A program made the translations under genes and the position numbers. From contig JABJES010000234.1 in the NCBI GenBank assembly GCA_018663165.1, positions 1 to 16,586 on the forward strand: a stretch of 16,586 bases of DNA, read 5' to 3'. Numbering within the stretch: the first letter of the stretch is position 1; every line of letters starts with the position of its first letter. Below are positions 1 through 7,439 of the stretch, piece by piece. The notes beneath the pieces were generated by a model. That model saw nothing but the letters and a program-made list of their open reading frames with translations. It did not search any database and had not been told where the DNA came from. The stretch comes from Rhodospirillaceae bacterium. GTDB taxonomy: Bacteria; Pseudomonadota; Alphaproteobacteria; UBA11136.

Positions 1-1131
1 ACACAGGGTGACCAGGCCTTTTTTAGCGTCCCGTTTCTGCATCTCGTGAAGCAGGGTGATCAGAACCCGTGTCCCCGAGGCACCGATGGGATGGCCGAGC
101 GCAATTGCCCCGCCATTGACGTTGACCTTGGACGTATCCCAGCCCATTTCCTTGTTCACTGCACAGGCCTGTGCGGCAAAGGCTTCGTTGGCCTCAATCA
201 GATCGAGGTCGTCGATGGTCCAGCCAGCCTTTTTAAGGGCAGCCTTACTGGCCGGGATCGGGCCGGAGCCCATAACAGCAGGATCAACTCCTGCGGTCGC
301 CCAAGAGGCAATCCGTGCAAGCGGCGTAATGCCCCGCTTGGCGGCTTCTTCCGATGTCATCAGAACGGTGGCAGCGCCGCCGTCATTGATGCCCGAGGCG
401 TTGGCCGCAGTGACAGAGCCTTCCTTATCGAAGGCAGGACGCAGCTTGGTCATGCTTTCGATGGTGGCCCCGTGACGGGGATACTCGTCGTCTTCGACAA
501 TGGTGTCGCCCTTGCGGCCCTTGATGGTGACGGGCACGATCTCATCCTTGAACTTGCCGGCCTTCTGGGCTTCTTCGGCCTTGTTCTGGGAGGCAACGGC
601 GAATTCGTCCTGCTGTTCGCGGGTGATCTGCCACTGCTTGGCGACGTTTTCGGCGGTGTTGCCCATATGATAGCCGTTCGACGCGCACCACAGACCGTCC
701 TTGATCATGGTGTCGATATATTTCAGATCGCCCATTTTCTGGCCGAGACGAAGATTAGCCGCGTGGGGCGACTGGCTCATGCTCTCCTGGCCGCCAGCGA
801 CCACGATGGCGCTGTCTCCGGCCTTGATCGCCTGATAGCCCATGGCCACGGCGCGCAGACCTGATCCGCAGACCTGATTGATGGTGACGGCTGTCTTGTC
901 GGCCGGAATACCGGCGCCAAGGGCGGCCTGACGGGCGGGGTTCTGGCCGCAGGTTGCGGTGAGAACCTGGCCCATGATGGCCTCGTCCACGTCGGCTGCG
1001 TCAACACCGGCTCGTTTGAGGGCTTCTTCAATAGCCACCTGGCCGAGATAGGCGGCTGAAACACTGCTCAACCCGCCAAGAAACGCCCCGATCGGGGTGC
1101 GTGCGGCAGCGGCAATCACGATATCACTCAT
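1..1131 (-). CDS. phaA: Acetyl-CoA acetyltransferase (thiolase), 3' end cut by window
   Basis: Condenses two acetyl-CoA to acetoacetyl-CoA, the first step of PHB synthesis, in the cytosol. 377 codons are present. The start MSDIVIAAAARTPIG is typical of the family. Cys88 in NQVCGSG is the acyl-accepting cysteine and His347 in ALGHPIG is the second active-site residue. The window ends at codon 377, a Cys in TLC, which by family alignment is the third catalytic residue (Cys89, His348, Cys378 in the Zoogloea enzyme); about 15 residues should remain outside. The start at 1131 is supported by AGGAAAGGA nine bases upstream. It lies 131 bases downstream of phaC on the same strand, so it probably belongs to a PHA operon. 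General thiolases (atoB) look alike; the phaA name rests on the neighbours. Confidence 0.95.
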   Translation of the reverse strand, partial: MSDIVIAAAARTPIGAFLGGLSSVSAAYLGQVAIEEALKRAGVDAADVDEAIMGQVLTATCGQNPARQAALGAGIPADKTAVTINQVCGSGLRAVAMGYQAIKAGDSAIVVAGGQESMSQSPHAANLRLGQKMGDLKYIDTMIKDGLWCASNGYHMGNTAENVAKQWQITREQQDEFAVASQNKAEEAQKAGKFKDEIVPVTIKGRKGDTIVEDDEYPRHGATIESMTKLRPAFDKEGSVTAANASGINDGGAATVLMTSEEAAKRGITPLARIASWATAGVDPAVMGSGPIPASKAALKKAGWTIDDLDLIEANEAFAAQACAVNKEMGWDTSKVNVNGGAIALGHPIGASGTRVLITLLHEMQKRDAKKGLVTLC

Positions 1132-1262
1132 AAATTTAAGTCCTTTCCTGTACCCTTGGCGAAGGGGGATCCCTTCCATCCAGTCTGTCCCGGAGGGGAA
1201 ACTACTGATTCATCCCCCCAAAGAGCAAGGTTCAAACGCAACTTTTATAAAAAAAACGCCAT
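1132..1262. other. Gap between phaC and phaA with a weak hairpin
   Basis: No gene is visible. A short inverted repeat, GAAGGG-ggat-CCCTTC (1161-1176), lies close upstream of phaA. On the minus strand, just after the phaC stop, a run of eight T (near 1250-1257) follows GGCG, but no convincing GC stem precedes it. This could slow or partly stop transcription between phaC and phaA; I do not call it a terminator. Confidence 0.35.
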
Positions 1263-2594
1263 TTATTGCGATTTAGGTGGGTTTTGTGCCCGAATCCAGT
1301 CGGCCAAGGGCGTCCAGCAGGTTTCCGTTGCCCGGCTGGAGACCGCCATCCCGATATGGCCCAGGGGCGGGCGGAGGATTTCACTCCGTGGCAGAGCCTC
1401 GCCCAGGGCAAGGGCCGAGGCCGGGGGGACGATGCGGTCTTGTTCGGGCACCATGACGAGGGCGGGAAGAGAAATCTCTTGTGGGCGGATAGCCTTGCCG
1501 GCGATGTGCCAGTTGCCGAGACCGGGTTCGTTGCGCCCGTACCAGCCAGCCAGACATTCCCGCGCCACCGGGCCGGTTAACGGCACGCCATCGTTGAGCC
1601 AGTCTTCCAGATAGGCGAAAACATCGGCGCTGTGAGGTTTATGTGGTTTTTCGTCTGTCTCGTGTCGGGCGATGTCGGCAAAACGGGAAAACTTGTGGGC
1701 CGAACCCAGGGGGTCGAGGCCGGCAAACAGGGATTGGAGAATATCCACCGGCAATTCACCCATCTGGTCGATGAAAAGCCCCAGGGGGCCGTCGAGGGCG
1801 CTTGCCGCCAACAGGGCCTGCTGGGTGCGTTCGGCGTGAAAATCCCAAGGTGTGGCCATCAGCACCAGCGCCGATATGTCTTTTTCCCGCAGCCGGGCAA
1901 GCGCCAGGGCGAGCAAACCGCCCATGCAATAGCCCAATACAACAGGTGGTTGGCCGAAGATGTCGAGGGCTGCGTCAAGGGCGCGGGACAGGCGACCGGC
2001 AATATAATCGGTGAGGGAATAGTTCCGCTCTTCCGTCCCCGGTGTCCCCCAGTCGAGGAGCAGCGGGTGAATGCCATTGGCGGTGAGATAACGCATCAGA
2101 GAGTGGTCTTCGCACAGATCGAGAACCTGATAGCGGTTGACCAGCGAGGGAATGACGAGAAGAGGAGTGGCGGCCCCTTTTGCAGACGATTTTTTTGACG
2201 GCTTATTTGGCGCTATATCTTCTGTCGCGCCGTAATCGAGCAGACGCGAGCCGCCTTCTGTCCAAATTGCCGGCGGGTCGATCAGGTCGCGGTGGCCGGG
2301 ATAATCGCGGTAAGCAAGGACGCCGTCGAGAAACCGTTGCATCCGCCGCACACCTTCGGCCTGAAGGGCGAAAAAAAACGGTTCAGCTTCGACGTTTTCG
2401 AGCTGTTTTCTTAGGCTTTCGGCTCTTTTCTGAAGGTTCGGCGACCAGATCGGCGAGTTGTTTTTCAAGAGCTGAAATCCGAGCGGTGAGCTCGCCCAGT
2501 TCGTCGCCGCTGCCGCCAGATGGAGGGGCAGCGGGCGCGGCCCCAGCCGGGCCGGGGGGCGTTTCTTGGGAGGGCTGGGTTTGGGTGTGGTCAC
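1263..2594 (-). CDS. phaC: PHA synthase PhaC, short (class III-like) form, GTG start
   Basis: Polymerises (R)-3-hydroxyacyl-CoA to polyester at the granule surface. It is 443 aa, well below class I enzymes (about 560-600 aa) and nearer class III PhaC (about 355 aa) with an N-terminal extension. The lipase-box variant GYCMGG (221-226) gives nucleophile Cys223; Asp386 in PEQDRIVPP and His413 in GHIGM complete the triad. The first usable start after the in-frame stop is GTG at 2594, inside the upstream PhaE-like gene; AAGGA lies 13 bases upstream. From memory of the family, the block RLGPRPLPLHL (16-26) recurs at the N-terminus of related alphaproteobacterial proteins, which favours this start. 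The alternative is ATG at 2342 (residue 85), which avoids the overlap. It may also be a PHA-synthase-like hydrolase of unproven activity. Confidence 0.85.
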   Translation of the reverse strand: MTTPKPSPPKKRPPARLGPRPLPLHLAAAATNWASSPLGFQLLKNNSPIWSPNLQKRAESLRKQLENVEAEPFFFALQAEGVRRMQRFLDGVLAYRDYPGHRDLIDPPAIWTEGGSRLLDYGATEDIAPNKPSKKSSAKGAATPLLVIPSLVNRYQVLDLCEDHSLMRYLTANGIHPLLLDWGTPGTEERNYSLTDYIAGRLSRALDAALDIFGQPPVVLGYCMGGLLALALARLREKDISALVLMATPWDFHAERTQQALLAASALDGPLGLFIDQMGELPVDILQSLFAGLDPLGSAHKFSRFADIARHETDEKPHKPHSADVFAYLEDWLNDGVPLTGPVARECLAGWYGRNEPGLGNWHIAGKAIRPQEISLPALVMVPEQDRIVPPASALALGEALPRSEILRPPLGHIGMAVSSRATETCWTPLADWIRAQNPPKSQ

Positions 2595-2796
2595 TATTCT
2601 GGGTAAATCCTTGCTGAAAAATGCGCATGGCGTCGCTCATAGACTGTGGAAAGCCAGCGGCAGTGGGGCTGCTCATTGCGATCATGCGGCTCAAAGCTTC
2701 TGCCTGATCGGGATCGGCGGCCATAGCGGCGAGCTGATCCTCCCAAAGGTCGAGGAAACGGCGGGCCAAGCTTTCCATATCCGGTGGCGTCGACAT
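2383..2796 (-). CDS. Small PhaE-like PHA-synthase-associated protein
   Basis: 137 aa, directly upstream of and overlapping phaC. The N-terminal part (7-65) is helical and carries LARRFLDLWEDQLAAMAADP, reminiscent of the start of PhaE/PhaR-type synthase subunits and of small proteins beside phaC in Rhodospirillales. A Pro/Ala/Gly-rich linker follows (70-97). Then comes a clean leucine heptad (L100, L103, I107, L110, L114, L117), a likely coiled coil, and a very basic tail (124-137, Lys/Arg-rich). The residues from about 68 on are encoded by the same DNA as PhaC residues 1-70 in another frame. There is no clear ribosome site before ATG 2796, but TATACT lies seven bases before it, so the message may be leaderless. 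The role as a synthase subunit or activator is inference from position and composition. Confidence 0.7.
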   Translation of the reverse strand: MSTPPDMESLARRFLDLWEDQLAAMAADPDQAEALSRMIAMSSPTAAGFPQSMSDAMRIFQQGFTQNSDHTQTQPSQETPPGPAGAAPAAPPSGGSGDELGELTARISALEKQLADLVAEPSEKSRKPKKTARKRRS

Positions 2797-2968
2797 GGAT
2801 GTCAGTATAGCGGCCCTTTTTTAGCATTTTGGCGAAAAAAACCCGAAAACGGAAAAAATAATGCATTGCAGCATTGAAATAAAAAGTCTGTTATTCTGAG
2901 GTTGCTCGAATTCGGTTGCGGCCGGAGAGATCGGGTTGGGATGGTCAAGTTGCGGAGCAAAGACGAAG
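2797..2968. promoter_or_regulatory. Divergent promoter region of phaR and the phaE-like/phaC unit, with TGC-N3-GCA box
   Basis: A 172-base AT-rich gap between divergent genes. TGCattGCA (2862-2870) fits the TGC/GCA-type dyad described for PhaR operators in Paracoccus and Rhodobacter (recalled from literature, not checked), so it is a candidate autorepression site. Downstream is TATTCT (2892-2897), a possible -10 for phaR; the best -35 partner (TTGCAG, 2867-2872, 19-base spacer) is weak and overlaps the dyad. On the minus strand TATACT (2809-2804) is a good -10 just before the phaE-like start. Promoter positions are tentative. Confidence 0.45.
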
Positions 2969-3616
2969 ATGGCAAAGAAGACCCCCGAAACGGAAGGCGC
3001 TTCGACGTCAGAACCGATCGTTATCAAGAAATACGCTAATCGTCGTCTCTACAACACGGCAACCAGCAGCTATGTGACTCTCGACTATCTCTGTCAGATG
3101 GTTAAGGACAACAAGGATTTCGTCGTTAAGGACGCCAAATCCGGTGATGATATTACGCGCTCGGTGCTGACCCAGATCATCGTTGAGGAAGAGGGTAAGG
3201 GGCAAAATCTTTTGCCGGTGAATTTCCTCCGCCAGCTCATCGGTTTTTACGGTGACAATCTGCAATATGTGGTGCCCGGCTATCTCGATCATTCGATGCA
3301 GAATTTTTGCCAGAACGAAGATCAGATGCGTGACCATGTGGAAACCGCCATGGGCAACTTTTCGCCTTTCGGCCAGTTAGATGAAATGAGCAAAAAAAAT
3401 ATGGCTCTTTTTCAGCAGGCGATGGGCATGTTTTCGCCTTTTTCTCCAGGTGCTGGGGAAGAGGAAGAGAGCGCCGGAACTGGAAATGACGCCGCGTCCG
3501 GGAATGCGCCGGGCAGCGCAGGTCTGGATAAAGATAAGGAAGGGGCGGCAATCAAGGATCTGGAGGGGCGGCTTTCAAAGCTGCAAGACCAGATCGATGC
3601 GCTCTCAAAGAAATAA
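2969..3616 (+). CDS. phaR: PHA synthesis regulator PhaR
   Basis: Cytosolic repressor that binds both DNA and nascent PHA granules; in known systems it represses the phasin gene and itself, and is released when polymer appears. 215 aa from ATG 2969 (GGAG eleven bases upstream); an in-frame TTG at 2936 would add 11 residues but has no family support. The N-terminal DNA-binding domain (about 17-76) contains IKKYANRRLYNT and YVTLDYL, the hallmark of the PHB accumulation regulator. The polymer-binding repeat region follows (82-128, LPVNFLRQLIGFYG...). The C-terminal half has Met/Phe-Ser-Pro-Phe patches (131-160), an acidic/Gly linker (162-190) and a short coiled coil (195-213). It is transcribed away from the synthase genes; no phasin gene is seen in the window. 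Confidence 0.95.
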   Translation: MAKKTPETEGASTSEPIVIKKYANRRLYNTATSSYVTLDYLCQMVKDNKDFVVKDAKSGDDITRSVLTQIIVEEEGKGQNLLPVNFLRQLIGFYGDNLQYVVPGYLDHSMQNFCQNEDQMRDHVETAMGNFSPFGQLDEMSKKNMALFQQAMGMFSPFSPGAGEEEESAGTGNDAASGNAPGSAGLDKDKEGAAIKDLEGRLSKLQDQIDALSKK

Positions 3617-3617
3617 A

Positions 3618-3639
3618 GCCGGCGCGGATTTAGTCGCCG
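3618..3639. terminator. Weak hairpin between convergent phaR and aminotransferase
   Basis: CGGCG (3620-3624) pairs with CGCCG (3635-3639) over a ten-base loop in the 32-base gap between two converging genes. On the minus strand it is followed by GCTTTATTTC, on the plus strand by no T run. It may serve the aminotransferase transcript as a weak terminator. Confidence 0.3.
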
Positions 3640-3648
3640 TTCAAGCCC

Positions 3649-4998
3649 TTAGTTCAGGGATTTTAGAGCCCCAGAAAGAATGTCGATGAGGCGGTCAATC
3701 TCTGCCCGCTCAACGATCAGCGGCGGCGAAAGAGCGATGATGTCGGCTGTGGTGCGGATCAGGAGCCCGGCTTCAAAACAGCGCAGATAAACCTCAAACG
3801 CCCGTTTTGCCGGGTGATCCGCCATCGGTTCAAGTTCAATGCCGGCGACCAGTCCGAGATTGCGGATGTCGATGACAAAGGGCAGGTCTTTGAGCGAATG
3901 CACCGCCTCTTCCCAGTAGGGGGCCAGCTTCTGGGCCCGGGTGAAGAGGTCTTCCTGGGCATAAATGTCGAGGGTGGCGAGTGCTGCACAGCAGGCGAGC
4001 GGGTGGCCGGAATAGGTAAATCCGTGGGGCAGCTCAACGGCGAGCTCGGGCAGATCGGCGGCCATGAAACTTTCATAGATATGCTTTTTCACGCCGACCG
4101 CGCCCATCGGCACGGCGCCGTTTGTCAGCCCCTTGGCCAGGGTTATAATATCCGGGGTGACGTCGAAAAGGTCGGCGGCGAAAGAGGCCCCGAGGCGACC
4201 GAACCCGGTAATGACCTCATCGAAAATCAGCAGAATGCCGTGGCGGTCGCAAATCGCCCGCAGCGCTTCGAGATAGCCCTTGGGCGGGATCAACACGCCG
4301 GTTGAGCCGGCCATCGGCTCGACGATGACCGCGGCGATGGTGTCGGCCCCGTGTTGGGCGACGGTTTCCTCCAGGGCTTGCGCCAAATCGCCACCCCATT
4401 CCGGCTGGCCCCGGGAGAAGGCATTTTTTTCCAAATTATGGGTGTGGGGAAGATGGTCGGTGCCGGGCAGGGTCAGGGCGAAGGGCTCCTTATTGCCGGG
4501 AATGCCGCCGACGCTTAAGCCGCCAAAACAAACCCCATGATAGCCCCGTTCGCGGCCGATCAACCGGGTGCGGTTTGGTTCCCCGCGCAGGCGATGGGTG
4601 GCAAGGGCGATCTTTAATGCCGTTTCCACGGCTTCGGAGCCTGAATTGACGAAAAACACATGGTCGAGATCGCCGGGCAGGAGGCTGGTCAGACGGGAGG
4701 CCAGATCAAAAACCCCCGGATGGCCCATCTGGAAGGCCGGGGCATAATCGAGGGTGCGCGCCTGGGCCGAAATCGCGTCGGCGATTTCCTCGCGCCCGTG
4801 TCCGGCGTTGACACACCAAAGTCCACTGGCCCCGTCAAGCACCTGATCGCCATCGGCCTTGGTATAATACATGCCCTTGGCGCTCACCATCACACGGGGT
4901 GCGGATTTATAAAGCCGGTTGGCAGTGAACGGCATCCAATAGGCATCAAGGTCGTTTGCCGAAAGCTGAGGCGGGCGAGGAGGGGGTGAACCTGTCAT
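3649..4998 (-). CDS. Class III aminotransferase, beta-alanine (omega-amino acid):pyruvate type
   Basis: PLP enzyme moving an amino group between an omega-amino acid such as beta-alanine and pyruvate. 449 aa, the family's usual length. The segment YWMPFTANRLYKSAPR (20-35), GLWCVNAGHGREEI and PAFQMGHP match the Pseudomonas beta-alanine:pyruvate enzymes. The PLP pocket is complete: NSGSEA (118-123), YHG (153-155), Asp260 in IFDEVITGFGR and Schiff-base Lys289 in LAKGLTNGAVPMG. The start chosen is ATG 4998, with GGGAGAG nine bases upstream; the frame stays open to 5073 but that extension has no family support. It converges on phaR. The substrate is inferred: other omega-amino acids or amines are possible. 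Confidence 0.88.
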   Translation of the reverse strand: MTGSPPPRPPQLSANDLDAYWMPFTANRLYKSAPRVMVSAKGMYYTKADGDQVLDGASGLWCVNAGHGREEIADAISAQARTLDYAPAFQMGHPGVFDLASRLTSLLPGDLDHVFFVNSGSEAVETALKIALATHRLRGEPNRTRLIGRERGYHGVCFGGLSVGGIPGNKEPFALTLPGTDHLPHTHNLEKNAFSRGQPEWGGDLAQALEETVAQHGADTIAAVIVEPMAGSTGVLIPPKGYLEALRAICDRHGILLIFDEVITGFGRLGASFAADLFDVTPDIITLAKGLTNGAVPMGAVGVKKHIYESFMAADLPELAVELPHGFTYSGHPLACCAALATLDIYAQEDLFTRAQKLAPYWEEAVHSLKDLPFVIDIRNLGLVAGIELEPMADHPAKRAFEVYLRCFEAGLLIRTTADIIALSPPLIVERAEIDRLIDILSGALKSLN

Positions 4999-5315
4999 AT
5001 GAAACGTCTCTCCCGAGAGGAAAAACCGGAAAAACAGCCGGTGCCTGTGTGAAAGAATGCCGGACATTATCATTCCACGAGAAAAAAAATCATCCTGAAT
5101 AAGTAAAAAATTCTGTCCAGGGGGTGTTTTGGAGGAAAGAATTTGAGAGAAAACGGTAGATTTTAACAGATTCCAGCAGATTCCAGCAGATTCCAGCAGA
5201 AATCAGCGGTTTTTGGCAGATTTCAGCAGAGGCGTCTTGACAGGAATATAAAACAATAAGAAAATTTATCTAAAATTTTAACTAAATGTATACTATTTAA
5301 GGGCATGATCCTCCC
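4999..5315. other. 317-base AT-rich gap between divergent genes
   Basis: No gene of convincing length is visible on either strand. It holds the aminotransferase leader, a 10-bp tandem repeat (5161-5230), a perfect -35-like TTGACA (5237-5242) without a good -10 at 16-18 bases, and TATACT (5289-5294) as a possible -10 for the plus-strand gene starting at 5316. The stretch 5240-5300 is strikingly AT-rich for this genome. It probably carries the promoters of both divergent transcripts. Confidence 0.5.
5161..5230. repeat. Seven tandem 10-bp units, consensus TTYCAGCAGA
   Basis: Seven consecutive ten-base blocks can be laid end to end: one degenerate, three identical (TTCCAGCAGA at 5171, 5181 and 5191), two degenerate, and one near-perfect (TTTCAGCAGA at 5221). 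The period is close to one DNA helix turn, so every unit faces the same side. It sits upstream of the plus-strand promoter candidates. A protein-binding array, a curved or flexible DNA segment, or simple slippage expansion are all possible. Confidence 0.85.
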
Positions 5316-5819
5316 GTGAGCACAGATTCTTCCATACGCCTCACACCTCCCACAGTGGCGGATTCCTCCATACCAGGAATCCGCCACACCTCTTTGGGCA
5401 AGGGTAACGTAACCTCGCTGCATCCTGAGCACGGGGGGCGGGTCCCCTTTCGCCAATCTTCCAACGATCCCCTTGCCCGTGAAAAAGCGGGTGAAAATCC
5501 TTTCCTGGTCGAACAGCGCGATGGTCCGCCCGACCGGCGCGAAGAGCCGACCTTCGATCCGCCAGGAGAGAGGGGCGCGCCTGAACGGGATGAAACCGGA
5601 TTTCAGGCTTCAGTAAACACAGAGACGCTTTTTGCCGTCCAGATGCTTGGCCAGGAGGCCAGCTCGGGGAGGCCGGAAAGTCTGGGTCGCCACCGCTTTC
5701 ATGCGGCGGTAAGCGAAAATTACCGACAAACCGGCCTGAGCGGTGAGCCGTTGTCGTCTAAATGGGCTGAGTACGACATCCTGCCGGTGGCAGAGCGCCG
5801 GTTCAATTTTAACACCTAG
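5316..5819 (+). CDS. Unrecognised 167-aa protein, GTG start
   Basis: I do not recognise the family with confidence. The codon pattern from about 5394 on is that of a real gene (mostly G or C in third positions). The N-terminal two thirds are polar, Pro- and charge-rich and probably disordered. The C-terminal part has TLFAVQMLGQEAS (about 103-115), then HAAVSENYRQTG, and ends in ERRFNFNT. The short hydrophobic motif plus a YR-containing helix recalls small uncharacterised alphaproteobacterial proteins. No signal peptide, membrane segment or Cys cluster is seen. The start GTG 5316 has AAGGG twelve bases upstream; a 13-bp perfect palindrome lies inside codons 14-24, so the true start could be later (TTG 5394). 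It ends 72 bases before the acyl-CoA synthetase gene and may share its transcript. Confidence 0.6.
   Translation: MSTDSSIRLTPPTVADSSIPGIRHTSLGKGNVTSLHPEHGGRVPFRQSSNDPLAREKAGENPFLVEQRDGPPDRREEPTFDPPGERGAPERDETGFQASVNTETLFAVQMLGQEASSGRPESLGRHRFHAAVSENYRQTGLSGEPLSSKWAEYDILPVAERRFNFNT
5355..5387. repeat. Perfect 13-bp inverted repeat with 7-base loop
   Basis: GTGGCGGATTCCT, loop ccatacc, then AGGAATCCGCCAC. No T run follows, so it is not an ordinary terminator. CACACCTC occurs as a direct repeat at 5342-5349 and 5385-5392, the second copy overlapping the right arm. It could be a large operator, an RNA hairpin early in the message, or the scar of a tiny mobile palindrome. Confidence 0.85.
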
Positions 5820-5891
5820 GCTTTTCTGTTCCCTTTTCCCCTCACGGGCTAACATCTTTCCCGCAATAGGTGCCGGAAAGGAAGTTGACCC

Positions 5892-7439
5892 TTGGATAAA
5901 CCGCAAACCCTCGACCTCCTGCTAGGCAGGGGCCGGGACGATGCCCCCGCCATCACCGCACCGGGAAAGGCGGCGCTTACCTATGATGGTTTGCGACGTC
6001 TGATCGGGCGGACAGGGGGCGCGCTTGCCGATCAAGGGGTGGGCCGCAAAGATTGCGTGGTGATGGTTCTGCCCAATGGTCCCCTTGCGGCGACGGGTTT
6101 TCTCGCCATTGCCTCTCATGCTATCGCGGCACCACTTAACCCTGCCTATGGGCCGGAAGAATTTGAATTTTTCCTGGCAGACCTCAATGCCCGATTAGTG
6201 ATCGTCGCCAACGGGGAAAGCAGTGGGGTTCGCCAGGCGGCAGAAAAGCTGGGCATTGCCGTGGCGGAAATCGTCGAGGTGAAAAATAGCCCTGCCGGAG
6301 TTTTTGAATTCAAGGACAGAACTTCTCAAGGTCAGGTGACCCCGCCACCGGCACTGAAGCCGGACGACATTGCGCTTTACCTCCATACCTCGGGCACCAC
6401 ATCAAGGCCTAAGCTGGTGCCGCTCAGCCATCGCAACCTTTGTCTGTCTGCGGCCAATATCGCCGACACGTTAGGCCTTTGTGAAAGTGATCATTGTCTC
6501 AACATCATGCCGCTTTTTCATATTCACGGGCTGGTGGCCGCCTTGCTCGCTTCCCTTTTTGGCCGGGCCAGGGTTTGTTGCTCAGACGGGTTCAACGGCT
6601 TGAAATTCTTTTCACTTATGGATGAGGTGCTGCCAACCTGGTTCACCGCCGTGCCGACTATGCATCAGATGATCCTGGACCGGGCGGCCCATAACAAAGA
6701 CGTCGTGTCGCGCCACAGCTTGCGTTTTATGCGCTCGTCTTCGGCGGCGTTGCCGCCGCGTCTGTTAAGCGATATGGAAGCGGCCTTCGGCGCGCCGATG
6801 ATCGAGGCTTACGGGATGACCGAGGCGGCCCATCAGATGACCAGCAACCCGTTGCCGCCGGGAGAACGCAAACCCGGCACAGTCGGTCAGGCTGCAGGCC
6901 CCGAATTCACCATCCTGGATCAGACGGGAAAGACCCTTGGCCCCAATCTGCCGGGGGAGGTGGCGATCCGCGGCGCAAATGTGACCAAGGGTTATGTCAA
7001 TAACGCAGCAGCCAACGCGCAAGCCTTTACCGATGGCTGGTTTAGAACCGGCGATCAGGGAATGGTTGACGATGACGGCTATCTGACGATCACTGGACGG
7101 CTGAAGGAAATTATCAATCGCGGCGGCGAGAAAATATCGCCTCGCGAAGTTGATGAAGTGTTGCTGAAACACCCCCTTGTCGCCCAGGCGGTGACCTTTG
7201 CAATGCCCCATGACAAGCTCGGCGAAGAAGTGGCGGCGGCGATTGTTCTTGTTGATGGGGTGGGGGGCGAAGCTGAAGTCGGGGGAGGTATTGAAAGTGA
7301 TTTGCGGAAATTTGCCGGGGCGCATCTCGCTCCCTTTAAGGTGCCGCGGCGGATTGTCATAGTGGCGGAAATTCCAAAAGGCCCGACGGGTAAATTGCAG
7401 CGCATCGGGCTGGCCTCAAAGCTGGGTTTGGCGTCATGA
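5892..7439 (+). CDS. AMP-binding acyl-CoA synthetase, oxalyl-CoA synthetase (AAE3/Pcs60)-like, TTG start
   Basis: ATP-dependent acid:CoA ligase (acyl-adenylate intermediate), cytosolic, 515 aa. The P-loop LHTSGTTSRPK (164-174), AYGMTEA (306-312), GWFRTGD (382-388), hinge region KEIINRGGEKISP (405-417) and catalytic Lys501 in PTGKLQR are all present. AAPLNPAYGPEEFEF, the TWFTAVPTMHQMILDR segment and EAYGMTEAAHQMTSNPLPP closely resemble Arabidopsis AAE3 and yeast Pcs60, which make oxalyl-CoA, so oxalate is the best substrate guess; medium-chain or other short acids remain possible. The TTG start is supported by AAGGAAG seven bases upstream. A Gly/Glu-rich insertion (455-468) sits in the C-terminal domain. 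The stop overlaps the next start by ATGA. Confidence 0.88.
   Translation: MDKPQTLDLLLGRGRDDAPAITAPGKAALTYDGLRRLIGRTGGALADQGVGRKDCVVMVLPNGPLAATGFLAIASHAIAAPLNPAYGPEEFEFFLADLNARLVIVANGESSGVRQAAEKLGIAVAEIVEVKNSPAGVFEFKDRTSQGQVTPPPALKPDDIALYLHTSGTTSRPKLVPLSHRNLCLSAANIADTLGLCESDHCLNIMPLFHIHGLVAALLASLFGRARVCCSDGFNGLKFFSLMDEVLPTWFTAVPTMHQMILDRAAHNKDVVSRHSLRFMRSSSAALPPRLLSDMEAAFGAPMIEAYGMTEAAHQMTSNPLPPGERKPGTVGQAAGPEFTILDQTGKTLGPNLPGEVAIRGANVTKGYVNNAAANAQAFTDGWFRTGDQGMVDDDGYLTITGRLKEIINRGGEKISPREVDEVLLKHPLVAQAVTFAMPHDKLGEEVAAAIVLVDGVGGEAEVGGGIESDLRKFAGAHLAPFKVPRRIVIVAEIPKGPTGKLQRIGLASKLGLAS

Noticed and set aside
46..864. 272-codon plus-strand frame opposite the thiolase
   Set aside because: Antisense shadow; the minus strand encodes all thiolase active-site motifs.
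1632..2198. 188-codon plus-strand frame opposite phaC
   Set aside because: Shadow of phaC; low-complexity translation and no ribosome site noted.
2936..2968. N-terminal extension of PhaR from TTG 2936
   Set aside because: The ATG at 2969 has a better ribosome site and matches the usual family N-terminus.
5161..5230. CRISPR array
   Set aside because: The units are 10 bases and contiguous with no spacers; no cas genes are present.
5237..5265. Strong promoter at TTGACA 5237
   Set aside because: The -35 is perfect but no -10-like hexamer lies 16-18 bases downstream; kept only as a note in the gap entry.
5355..5387. Rho-independent terminator
   Set aside because: The hairpin is strong but no T run follows on either strand, and it lies inside an apparent coding region.
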